Shown here one piece after another: positions 24,750-32,724 of a stretch of 50,609 nucleotides of DNA (position 1 is its first letter; every line of letters starts with the position of its first letter). Location of the stretch: the NCBI GenBank assembly GCA_031263035.1, contig JAISGP010000004.1:1-50609 (forward strand), in the 5' to 3' direction. A program made the position numbers and the translations under genes. Under the pieces are notes generated by a model. It had not been told where the DNA came from. It did no database searches and saw nothing but the letters and a program-made list of their open reading frames with translations. The DNA comes from Lachnospiraceae bacterium. Lineage in GTDB: Bacteria > Bacillota > Clostridia > Lachnospirales > Lachnospiraceae.

Positions 24750-27119
24750 TTATTCTACAATTAAGTTATAAGCACTTATCTTCTTTATTTTCAAGGAAAC
24801 AAGTATCGAACATATCCAAGAAAATAGTATTAAGAATATTCCTAAAATTAATGTGCCAATTATTGTAGGATCCATATTAATTGATTTAATTCCCATAGTT
24901 CCTACGATAGTTTCCATAAATGGTACAATACCAATAATTCCCAGAATACTTCCTATTACTACTCCAACAATAACCGTTGGTATATATGTTAAACTCATCT
25001 GATTAACTAATTGCCATGTTGTAAATCCAAAGGCTTTCTGTATTCCAAGCTTCTGTCTCTTAGCTCTAATAGATGTTTTCAAAATCATATAAAGTACCAG
25101 AATGATTACTACACAGGTTATGGCTACAATTATTGATGTTATAATAAGCATCATGTCTCCATATACAGATAGTTGAGCATCTGCCATTTCTACAAAGTTA
25201 TTTATATTATCTATATCTGCCTTAAATTTTGATTTTAGTGTATTAACAACACTTTTGGCATCCTTAGCATCATCTAAATAAATATATATTTCTTTTAATT
25301 CCAAATTACTCTTTATTCTTTTTAATCCATTAATAGTAGCCAATACTTCATTTCCATTATTATTCATAGATTGAATATAACCTGTAATTATATATTCTTT
25401 AGCTCCATCTTCACCAGATAAAGTATATTTGCTACCAATCTTTGTTTTATTACCATCTAAAAGCTTAGCTCCTAAAGCAATTTCGTTATCATGTTTAGGA
25501 TATTGACCTTTATATAATAAATTACCTTCATATTTAGAAAAATCTGCTGTTCCGGTAAATCTAGCTAATACTCCATTTGCCATAACAGTCATATCTCTAT
25601 TATAAAAAGATTTTCTAACCCTATCATCTTTATTAATAAATGACATTATCTCTTCTGCACTCTTAGTAGTTTTAGCAACTAATTGTACATCCGGTGCTTC
25701 CCCCGCAACCATTTGCAAAAACTCATCAGTATGGACACCTAAATTATAATATACTGAAACCATAGCTGTTGATGTAAATGTTATACATATTACAATTATT
25801 AAAATCATAATTGTTTGAGCTTTTTCTTGGAATAAAGTTTTTAAAGCAACAACTAGTGGTAATGGTCCTTTTGTTTTGTTTAATGGAAAATAATTTTTCT
25901 TAAAATTATGATTGTTTAATCCATTTCTAAGTGCTTTAATTGAAGTTATTTTTCTTACATGTAAAACAGTAATTTGAACTACCAGTAAGATTGAAATAAC
26001 TACTATTGCAAATGTTAAAAGTGCAATTAATAAATCAAAAGGCTGTTTCCAAGTAATAGCTGATTGCTTTTCAAGTATTTTACTTATAACCGGTAATGTT
26101 ACATAACTTAATCCAATACCTATTATACTTCCAAAAATTGCCGGTACAACAAATTGTACAGTAACTGAGGTAGAAATTTGCTTGGTTTTATATCCAATTG
26201 CTTTTAATACTCCAATATTAGTCATGCCATCTTCTATAGTATTTTTAACTCTAAATCTTATAAATATTAAGCAAACTATTACGATGAGTAGTGAAAATGC
26301 TACTAATATCATGGCAATAACATTAGGCATCATCATTCTTCCATTAATTAGAGTTGAATAATCATAAATTTCACTATTAACTCCAATAACATCACCTTTA
26401 GTATTAGCTGTACCGTCATCATTATAGAAAAACTTTTTCAAGAAATCATTTGTTAAATCTGATGAAGAATCCGAGTTTTTCATTCTTACACCGATACTTG
26501 TGGCTTTAGTATAAGGATATTCTTTAGCTAAATCTTTATATGTACTATCATTTACATAAACTAAGTAAGTGGGTAATGTCATTTGATTAAAGGATGGTTC
26601 ATCAGTAAATCCTGCAACTGTTAGAGTGTGCTTTTTCTTATTTAAGTTAATTGTAAAATCATCACCAATACTATATCCACCGCCGATTTCAAAAATACTT
26701 GGCAAATACACTCTATCATCTTTCAAAGTTATAGCACCTTCAATTGTTTTGGCTATATTTAACTTGGTAGCATTATCTCTATTTGCAAATGTAATATTCA
26801 TCAAGACTTTAGCACCATTAAATTGAACTTGAGAAGTGCCTGTATATAAAACATCGGTTTTTTCAGATTGAACTACCCCTTTGTAGTTTTTCATATAGGA
26901 ATACTCTTCTGCTTTATATGCCGAGTTGTTAATAATGGCAACTCCATGATAGGCTTTATTTTTATCCATATATTTATCTACATTAGAACTAAAATTAATA
27001 AATAGTAGTAATCCTGTATTCAATAAAATTGCTGATATAATTACAAATATAAATAGAGTAAACATGCTTCCTTTATTTTTTCTTATATTTGCAAAACTTA
27101 ACATTGAAATTTTACTCAT
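24750..27119 (-). CDS. FtsX/MacB-type ABC transporter permease
   Basis: 789 residues. A first transmembrane helix (residues 18-38) is followed by a large extracellular domain (about 40-260), three more helices (about 265-400), a second FtsX-type half with another helix near 440, a second extracellular domain and a final three-helix bundle. This is the duplicated FtsX permease layout of exporters that handle peptides, lipids or antimicrobial compounds, longer than a single MacB/LolC unit. It is encoded one base after the ATPase gene. With the two-component genes upstream, a cell-envelope stress or peptide-resistance role is likely but inferred. Confidence 0.92.
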   Translation of the reverse strand: MSKISMLSFANIRKNKGSMFTLFIFVIISAILLNTGLLLFINFSSNVDKYMDKNKAYHGVAIINNSAYKAEEYSYMKNYKGVVQSEKTDVLYTGTSQVQFNGAKVLMNITFANRDNATKLNIAKTIEGAITLKDDRVYLPSIFEIGGGYSIGDDFTINLNKKKHTLTVAGFTDEPSFNQMTLPTYLVYVNDSTYKDLAKEYPYTKATSIGVRMKNSDSSSDLTNDFLKKFFYNDDGTANTKGDVIGVNSEIYDYSTLINGRMMMPNVIAMILVAFSLLIVIVCLIFIRFRVKNTIEDGMTNIGVLKAIGYKTKQISTSVTVQFVVPAIFGSIIGIGLSYVTLPVISKILEKQSAITWKQPFDLLIALLTFAIVVISILLVVQITVLHVRKITSIKALRNGLNNHNFKKNYFPLNKTKGPLPLVVALKTLFQEKAQTIMILIIVICITFTSTAMVSVYYNLGVHTDEFLQMVAGEAPDVQLVAKTTKSAEEIMSFINKDDRVRKSFYNRDMTVMANGVLARFTGTADFSKYEGNLLYKGQYPKHDNEIALGAKLLDGNKTKIGSKYTLSGEDGAKEYIITGYIQSMNNNGNEVLATINGLKRIKSNLELKEIYIYLDDAKDAKSVVNTLKSKFKADIDNINNFVEMADAQLSVYGDMMLIITSIIVAITCVVIILVLYMILKTSIRAKRQKLGIQKAFGFTTWQLVNQMSLTYIPTVIVGVVIGSILGIIGIVPFMETIVGTMGIKSINMDPTIIGTLILGIFLILFSWICSILVSLKIKKISAYNLIVE

Positions 27120-27120
27120 A

Positions 27121-27885
27121 TTACCACCCCATTTCTTCTAAAAATCCAATTAGGGTTTCATTACGTTTTTTATCATTTTCTCCTGTATATTGTGAAAGTC
27201 TAAGTTCACCACAGATATTTCCATCTTTTAAATAAATAATTCTATCTGCTCTTCTTGCTGATTTTAAATCATGAGTAACCATTACAACAGTCTGTCCTTC
27301 TTTAGCCACATCAGTTAAAATATCTAAAACTGCAGTTCCTGATTCTTGATCTAGGGCACCTGTAGGTTCATCTGCAAATAAAACCACCGGTTCATTAATA
27401 AGTGCTCTAACTATTCCGGCTCTTTGAGCTTCTCCACCTGAAATCTGTGCTGGGAATTTATGCCAAGTTACACTAGAAATTTTAATCTTACTAAATAGAT
27501 TTCTTGCTTTCTTTGCAATTTCTTTTCTATCTTTTGAAGTTAAAAGTCCTGAAACAATAACATTGTCCATAACACTCATATTGTCTAAAAGATATATTTG
27601 CTGAAATACAAATCCGCAATGTTTTCTTCTAAATATTGCTAATTCGTTTTCATTCATTTTAACAATGTTTTCTCCATCAACTTCAACCTGTCCTAAGCTA
27701 GGCTTATCCATTCCTGATAATGCATAAAGCAATGTAGACTTACCTGCTCCTGACGAACCCATAATAACTGTAAATTCATGTTCTTTAATTTCTAAATCGA
27801 CATTCTTTAATACGTGTTGCTGAACTCCTTCATGTGAAAATGTCTTACTTAACTTACTTGTTTTAATTATTGTCCTATTTTCCAT
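27121..27885 (-). CDS. MacB/LolD-type ABC transporter ATPase
   Basis: 254 residues. Walker A GSSGAGKST, Q-loop FVFQQIYLLDNMSVMDNV, signature ISGGEAQRAGIVRAL, Walker B LFADEPTGALDQESG and H-loop VTHDLKSARRADR place it in the LolD/MacB/BceA group. It drives the FtsX-type permease encoded immediately downstream. Ribosome binding site AGGGGG lies 9 bases from the ATG. It is separated from the upstream kinase gene by a terminator and about 180 bases, so it probably has its own promoter, plausibly under the adjacent response regulator. Confidence 0.95.
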   Translation of the reverse strand: MENRTIIKTSKLSKTFSHEGVQQHVLKNVDLEIKEHEFTVIMGSSGAGKSTLLYALSGMDKPSLGQVEVDGENIVKMNENELAIFRRKHCGFVFQQIYLLDNMSVMDNVIVSGLLTSKDRKEIAKKARNLFSKIKISSVTWHKFPAQISGGEAQRAGIVRALINEPVVLFADEPTGALDQESGTAVLDILTDVAKEGQTVVMVTHDLKSARRADRIIYLKDGNICGELRLSQYTGENDKKRNETLIGFLEEMGW

Positions 27886-28065
27886 ATAGGTGACCCCCTT
27901 CGCAAATCCAAAATATAAGTAACTTTAATCGAAAACTATTTTTCAATTATTATGTTCAAACACATTTAATCTGATATTCACAACTGGAATATTTTATTAA
28001 AATCTTTCCACTTTCTCTCAAATATCTTTATTCTTTATGTGTTTTTCATAGCTGTATTCTACAAT

Positions 28066-28100
28066 AGAAAAAAGAGCAAGTCTTTAATCGTTCCTTGCTC
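28066..28100 (-). terminator. Terminator after the sensor kinase gene
   Basis: 7-bp stem GAGCAAG (28094-28100) with CTTGCTC (28074-28080), followed by a T run on the minus strand. It separates the two-component genes from the ABC exporter genes. Confidence 0.88.
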
Positions 28101-28116
28101 AATTCTTAAGTATTCC

Positions 28117-29235
28117 TTAATTCTTCCATAATTTCATAGCTATTATAACCCGAAGTCCGCCTACATTATCTATTTTGAATTCTCCGCCCATGGTTTCAAT
28201 AAGAGTTTTAGCTATATATAACCCTAATCCTGATCCTAATTGGCTCTTAGAATTATCACCTCGATAAAACTTATTTGTTAATAAAGGTAATTCTTCTTTT
28301 GAAACTCCATTTCCTTCATCTTCTATTTCAAGGATTAAATAATCATCTTCATAATAAGATTTAAGGTGCATTAAAGTATCTGCATATTTGTATGAATTAC
28401 TAACTATATTTTCAATCACCTCAGTAAATCGCACTTTATCAATACTGACTAGACATTCTGGAATTATAAAATCTTGTATTTTATTTTTATAATCAGCATT
28501 TTTAATTATTTCTTTTAGCTCGTTAGAAGAAACTCCCTCAACGCTAACTTCTAATTTCTTTCGCTCCTCCATAGTTGATGTAAATATATCATCAACTAAT
28601 CCATTAATTCTATCTACTTTTTCGTCAATAATATTTAATTGTTCTATTATGTTATCATCTTTTATTTTTAATTTATTTACATCAATTACAGATTTTATAC
28701 TGGCAATTGGAGTTCTAATATCATGACTTAGAGAAGCAACAAGTTCTTTTTTAGATTCATTTGCAATACGCTCTTTTTCTCTGGCACTATAAATTTCACT
28801 TCTCATAATATCGAAGCTTTCTGTAAATGTACCAAATGCGTTACTTCTATCCATGGGCAGTGGCACATCTAAATTACCTGTAGCAATTCTTTCTGCAAAT
28901 TTATTCATTTCCTTAAAAGGCTTTAAAACTCTTAGCCATATAATATAAAGAATAATAAGAAATATCACTCCCAATAAAATAGGTATCACACCTACAATAA
29001 CTCTGTTATCATTCAAAGTTAAATTTCCATTAGCTTTATTTTTATCCATTATCTTATTGGATAGATTATCTACATCTTTACTCTTCAAACTAAAAGTTTC
29101 TTGAAAAGATTTAACTATATCATTATAAACAATATTGAATTTTTCATAGTTTTCATCTTCACGGACAATACTTACTAGCAAAATTGTACTGATAATTACT
29201 GCTATAATTACTGTAAATGCACTTTTTCTTATCAT
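28117..29235 (-). CDS. Sensor histidine kinase
   Basis: 372 residues. Two membrane helices (about residues 7-24 and 80-102) flank a short extracytoplasmic region; then a HAMP linker, the phospho-acceptor H171 in SLSHDIRTPIASI, the N-box NIVSNSYKYAD, the G1 box EDEGNGVSKEE and the G2 box GSGLGLYIAKTL. A classical membrane-bound kinase. Its start overlaps the response-regulator stop by 4 bases, so the pair is translationally coupled. The sensory loop is small (about 55 residues); a dependence on the neighbouring ABC exporter for sensing is possible but inferred. Confidence 0.95.
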   Translation of the reverse strand: MIRKSAFTVIIAVIISTILLVSIVREDENYEKFNIVYNDIVKSFQETFSLKSKDVDNLSNKIMDKNKANGNLTLNDNRVIVGVIPILLGVIFLIILYIIWLRVLKPFKEMNKFAERIATGNLDVPLPMDRSNAFGTFTESFDIMRSEIYSAREKERIANESKKELVASLSHDIRTPIASIKSVIDVNKLKIKDDNIIEQLNIIDEKVDRINGLVDDIFTSTMEERKKLEVSVEGVSSNELKEIIKNADYKNKIQDFIIPECLVSIDKVRFTEVIENIVSNSYKYADTLMHLKSYYEDDYLILEIEDEGNGVSKEELPLLTNKFYRGDNSKSQLGSGLGLYIAKTLIETMGGEFKIDNVGGLRVIIAMKLWKN

Positions 29236-29987
29236 ATTTTCCCCTCATTTTCAAATAAGTATCCAGTACCCCAAACGGTTTTAATAAACTTAGGATTAGC
29301 AGGGTCTAATTCTATCTTCTCCCTTAATCTTCTAATATGCACATTCAAAGTTCCATCTCCAGTTATGGAATCCTGCCATACTTTTTCAAAAATCTCATCC
29401 TTAGAAATAATCCTTCCAGAATTTCTAGTAAGATATTCTAATAAAGCGTACTCTAATTGAGTGAGGGGTATCTCTTCTCCCTTCATAAAAAGCCTACCTA
29501 AATCATAACGCAAACTATAATCATCAAAAATGAATTCATCCTTTTTTTGAGATTTAACATCTTCAGAGGACTTAACATTATCATCTGAAGTCCAGATGCT
29601 TTGTCTCCTTAAAGATGCATTTACCTTAGCCAAAAGTACTCCAAGGGAAAACGGTTTCTTTATATAGTCATCTCCACCCACGCCTAAGGCAAGAAGAATA
29701 TCGTCATCACTATTTCTTGCACTTATAAAGAAAATAGGTGTATTATATTTTTTTCGTATATCTTTGCAAATAGAAAAGCCGGATTCATCACCAAGGTTAA
29801 CATCTAAAAGAATAATTCTAACGTTATTATTTTCGATAATATCAATTAATTCTTTGCTATTATTAACCCACAATGTATGTAATCCGGACATCTCAAAATA
29901 TTCTTGAATGTTTCTACCAAGAACCTCTTCATCATCAACTACTATGCAATCAATATCCATTCTTTTCTGTAGATTTGTTTTATCCAT
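29232..29987 (-). CDS. OmpR-family response regulator
   Basis: 251 residues. Receiver domain with acidic pair DDE at residues 18-20, phospho-acceptor D62 (ILLDVNLGDESGF), the switch Ser in FFISAR and the Lys in DDYIKKPF. After a linker (about 125-155) comes a winged-helix DNA-binding domain with EIPLTQLEYALLEYL and TLNVHIRRLREKIE. First gene of a regulator-kinase pair; GAGGG precedes the ATG. Likely targets include the ABC exporter downstream. Confidence 0.96.
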   Translation of the reverse strand: MDKTNLQKRMDIDCIVVDDEEVLGRNIQEYFEMSGLHTLWVNNSKELIDIIENNNVRIILLDVNLGDESGFSICKDIRKKYNTPIFFISARNSDDDILLALGVGGDDYIKKPFSLGVLLAKVNASLRRQSIWTSDDNVKSSEDVKSQKKDEFIFDDYSLRYDLGRLFMKGEEIPLTQLEYALLEYLTRNSGRIISKDEIFEKVWQDSITGDGTLNVHIRRLREKIELDPANPKFIKTVWGTGYLFENEGKI

Positions 29988-30030
29988 AATTCACCCTCAT
30001 AATTACCCGCTTAAACTTATATCCCTCATA

Positions 30031-30059
30031 TTGACAAAACTTGCTATATATACTAAAAT
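30031..30059 (+). promoter_or_regulatory. Promoter of the antisense antitoxin RNA
   Basis: Perfect -35 TTGACA (30031-30036), 17-base spacer, -10 TAAAAT (30054-30059). No ORF follows; the transcript would run directly into the terminator at 30122-30164. Confidence 0.8.
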
Positions 30060-30065
30060 ATAGAC

Positions 30066-30164
30066 AAGGAAATCGGAAGTTGAGGTTCCGATTAGCCCTT
30101 TAAAATTTTATTTTATAAATAAAATAAACATCCAACTTTTCTAGGGCGGGATGTTTATTTTTTT
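30066..30164 (+). ncRNA. Putative type I antitoxin antisense RNA
   Basis: About 100 bases from the expected start to the end of a strong terminator. It has a perfect 8-bp 5' hairpin (30071-30078 with 30086-30093) and no plausible ORF. Its 3' end overlaps the 3' end of the convergent toxin mRNA across the terminator, including the toxin stop codon, so the two RNAs are complementary there. The layout matches type I systems such as txpA/RatA, bsrG/SR4 and par/fst. Direct RNA evidence is lacking. Confidence 0.75.
30122..30164. terminator. Shared bidirectional terminator of the toxin and antitoxin RNAs
   Basis: Perfect 12-bp stem (30122-30133 with 30149-30160), 15-base loop, T run on the plus strand and a T-rich tail on the minus strand. 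The toxin stop codon (30155-30157) lies inside the stem. The two RNAs would carry complementary terminator loops suited to kissing. Confidence 0.88.
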
Positions 30165-30235
30165 ATGAGTAAATGTATATATGTTAATCCAGCAAATATC
30201 ACCAGTACTAATGTCAATACGTTTTGTATACTCAT
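30155..30235 (-). CDS. Small hydrophobic type I toxin peptide (holin-like toxin type)
   Basis: 26 residues: MSIQNVLTLVLVIFAGL, then a short polar-aromatic stretch and LLIKK, i.e. one membrane helix with a Lys-rich tail. This resembles the holin-like toxin/BsrG/TxpA group of membrane-acting type I toxins. Start at 30233-30235 chosen because AGGAGG is 9 bases upstream; an in-frame ATG at 30239-30241 would be only 3 bases from it. The stop lies in the shared terminator. Overexpression of such peptides typically damages the membrane; here this is inferred from family resemblance and locus layout. Confidence 0.75.
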   Translation of the reverse strand: MSIQNVLTLVLVIFAGLTYIHLLIKK

Positions 30236-30293
30236 CAGCATCACCCTCCTTCATAAAATTAGGGCTAACCGAAACTCACATCCGATCCTCATC

Positions 30294-30306
30294 TATAAAC
30301 AGTATA
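30294..30306 (-). promoter_or_regulatory. -10 element of the toxin promoter
   Basis: Minus-strand TATACT at 30301-30306, about 60 bases upstream of the toxin start, with no convincing -35 at 17 bases. The resulting leader would start near AGATGAGGATCGG, closely resembling the 5' end of the antitoxin RNA. Confidence 0.45.
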
Positions 30307-30394
30307 CTAACATAATATTAACATAAATGCAACGGCTTTTTCAAACATATGTTCTTGTTTTATAATTAATTTCAAACTTCTTTAAATAACCACT

Positions 30395-31858
30395 CTATTT
30401 GGCTAATTCTTGTAGCAAAGCTAATATATATTCCCATGTATCAACTAGAGATGTGATATCTGCTCTTTCATGTACAGTATGAACTTCAAGAATAGTAGGT
30501 CCTATGGCAATCATATCCATATCTGGCTTCTTTTCAATCATAAGAGCACATTCAAGTCCACCGTGCATAGAAGTTGATACCATATCTTTACCATATTGTT
30601 CTTTATATACTGCTTTTGCTATTTTTTGAAATTCAGAATTTTCATTAGGTTCCCATGCTGGATAAGAACTTCCTTTGGTATATTCAAAATTAGTTCTATT
30701 GCAAATTCTTTGAATAATTCCAATAATATTATAAATCTTAGAATTAACATTGCTTCTTGCCAATCCTTGAATTTCAATCATATCATTATTAATCATTAAT
30801 ACACCCATATTGGAAGAACTTAATGTTGTATTTTCTTCGTATGGACTATTAAGAATTAAGCCATTAGGCATAAAAAAAATTAAATCCAAAATATCTTCTA
30901 GGGTATTCTTATCCATTACATTTGGCTTATTTTCTATTTTAACGGGACTTAAACTAACGTTTATCTCTGGATCAAATTTGCTATATTCCAGTTTAATAGA
31001 ATTCAAAAAAGTATGTATATAATCTTCAATTTCTTTTTTATCTTCACCACTAAACCAAATATCTGCAAATGAAAAAATAGGAATTGCATTCATTTTTGAG
31101 CCACCGCCAAGACTTGAAATGCGAATATTAAATCTTTCTTTTAATTCAAAAAGTAATCTACCAAGTAAAATTATAGAATTTCCTCTTCCTTTATTAATAT
31201 CATTTCCTGAATGCCCACCAAGTAGTCCGCTTATTTCTATGTGATACCCCGTATTATTTTCTTTATTTGCAGTATAATTTAATTTTCTTGAAAGGATAAA
31301 ACGACTGCCACCGGCGCAACTTGTTGTAAGCATACCCTCTTCTTCACTATCGAGATTAATCATCTTGTTACTATAAATCCAAGAATTATCTACAGCTTTC
31401 ATTCCTTCCATGCCAACTTCTTCATTTGTTGTAAAAAGGGCTTCAATAGGTGGACAATTCTCTAAATTATTCGAAAGAACTGCCAATGAATAGGCAACCG
31501 CTATGCCATTATCAGCTCCAAGAGTTGTTTCTTTAGCTGTTAAATACCCATCTTTTTCGTATATTTCAATTGGATCTTTCATGAAATCATGATTAGATGC
31601 GGCGATTTTCTCGCAAACCATATCTAAATGACCTTGAAGCATAACAGCATCCTTGTCTTTGCCAGTGCCAACGCCATCTTTATATATAATCACATTAAAG
31701 TTATTATCTGCTTTATATTCTAAACCATGCTCTTTAGCAAAATTTATAATATAATTATGTACTGCCTCCTCATTTCCTGAACCTCTAGGAATATTAGAAA
31801 TATCCTTAAAATACTTGTAAAAATCCATTTTCTTTAGTTTCTCATAACTACTTTCCAT
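30395..31858 (-). CDS. Aminoacyl-histidine dipeptidase (PepD-like, M20 family)
   Basis: 487 residues. Metal-ligand motifs of M20 peptidases: LQGHLDMV (His and Asp), LGADNGIAVAY (bridging Asp), TNEEVGMEGM (catalytic Glu pair), NLDSEEEG and the C-terminal EVHTVHERAD. The inserted dimerisation domain (LLGGHSGNDINKGRGN) is present. These cytosolic zinc enzymes cleave Xaa-His and other dipeptides. GGAGG lies about 10 bases before the ATG. A second member of the same family is encoded at 35064-36512. Confidence 0.92.
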   Translation of the reverse strand: MESSYEKLKKMDFYKYFKDISNIPRGSGNEEAVHNYIINFAKEHGLEYKADNNFNVIIYKDGVGTGKDKDAVMLQGHLDMVCEKIAASNHDFMKDPIEIYEKDGYLTAKETTLGADNGIAVAYSLAVLSNNLENCPPIEALFTTNEEVGMEGMKAVDNSWIYSNKMINLDSEEEGMLTTSCAGGSRFILSRKLNYTANKENNTGYHIEISGLLGGHSGNDINKGRGNSIILLGRLLFELKERFNIRISSLGGGSKMNAIPIFSFADIWFSGEDKKEIEDYIHTFLNSIKLEYSKFDPEINVSLSPVKIENKPNVMDKNTLEDILDLIFFMPNGLILNSPYEENTTLSSSNMGVLMINNDMIEIQGLARSNVNSKIYNIIGIIQRICNRTNFEYTKGSSYPAWEPNENSEFQKIAKAVYKEQYGKDMVSTSMHGGLECALMIEKKPDMDMIAIGPTILEVHTVHERADITSLVDTWEYILALLQELAK

Positions 31859-32170
31859 TTTATTAATTCCTCCAGAAAAAAACGTATTTTAAATAAATTA
31901 AAAAGTTTAATATACATTATACTACTTTATATATTATACTAAATAATATTTAAATACACCACACAGGTATCATAAAATTATCTATATCTAGCTTTTATAA
32001 ACTTCTTTATATCTACCTAAAGTGCATTTTTCGTCCAAAATTATATTTATTATTAATTTAGACGAAAAGAATGAATTATATATCAAATTACTTACGTAAT
32101 TATAATCTCAATAAATTCTTACTCCAGTTAATTAGACATATTCTAAAGCTTTTTATACACTTTGCAAAAC
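31859..32170. other. AT-rich gap with an 8-bp inverted repeat
   Basis: About 310 bases upstream of the PepD-like gene. I see no ORF. An inverted repeat TTTTCGTC/GACGAAAA (32028-32035 and 32061-32068) encloses a 25-base AT-only stretch and could be an operator or a cruciform. Confidence 0.4.
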
Positions 32171-32195
32171 AAAAAGCCCCCTATAGGAGCTTTTT
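32171..32195 (-). terminator. Terminator of the DUF4430 lipoprotein gene
   Basis: Stem AAAAAGCTCC (minus strand, 32186-32195) with GGGGCTTTTT (32171-32180) around a 5-base loop, ending in T residues. Confidence 0.88.
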
Positions 32196-32209
32196 AAATG
32201 TTTAATAAT

Positions 32210-32689
32210 TTAATTCGCTTTTGTATAATTAAATGAATAAGTTTTTCCATTTTCAATATCTGTACTATCCGCACCGTCACTCGCCATCTTACCATCTATA
32301 TAAAATCCCCAGAATGCCTTGTCTTTATTGTAGTCTAGTTTAGTACCATTAACTGTTGTTATCATTAGACCCGTAGAACTTTTATCTCCACTCACTAATT
32401 TAACTTTTAAAAGGGCATCCCCAACAGTTTTTTCATCTGTGGATACATTCCAGGTTTTTACATTTCCATCTTTATCAGTAGTTGAAAAAGTAAACTTAGT
32501 TTTTCCTTCACCTATATCAGTTGATGAATTATCTGACTTGCTACCATCTTTTGATACAGTCTCTGTTTTAGTTTCCTTTTTTGTGTTGTCTTTATTTCCA
32601 CAAGCAGTTAGTGTCGATACCGCAAACATCAACATAATTACAAGAGAAAACAAAGATACTAATTTCATTAATCTTTGATTTGTTTTCAT
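32210..32689 (-). CDS. DUF4430 lipoprotein
   Basis: 159 residues. A lipoprotein signal peptide ends in LTAC (Cys30 lipidated), then a Lys/Ser/Thr linker to about residue 62 and a DUF4430 domain (TVGDALLKVKLVSGDKS, LMITTVNGTKLDYNK, AFWGFYIDGKMASDGADSTD). This domain resembles the C-terminal part of transcobalamin-like proteins and occurs in surface proteins that may bind cobalamin or other ligands. Binding here is inferred only. AGGAGAG precedes the ATG; a terminator follows, and galK is just upstream on the same strand. Confidence 0.88.
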   Translation of the reverse strand: MKTNQRLMKLVSLFSLVIMLMFAVSTLTACGNKDNTKKETKTETVSKDGSKSDNSSTDIGEGKTKFTFSTTDKDGNVKTWNVSTDEKTVGDALLKVKLVSGDKSSTGLMITTVNGTKLDYNKDKAFWGFYIDGKMASDGADSTDIENGKTYSFNYTKAN

Positions 32690-32724
32690 ACTTCTCTCCT
32701 AGTTTTTTATTTATGCAAATTTAA

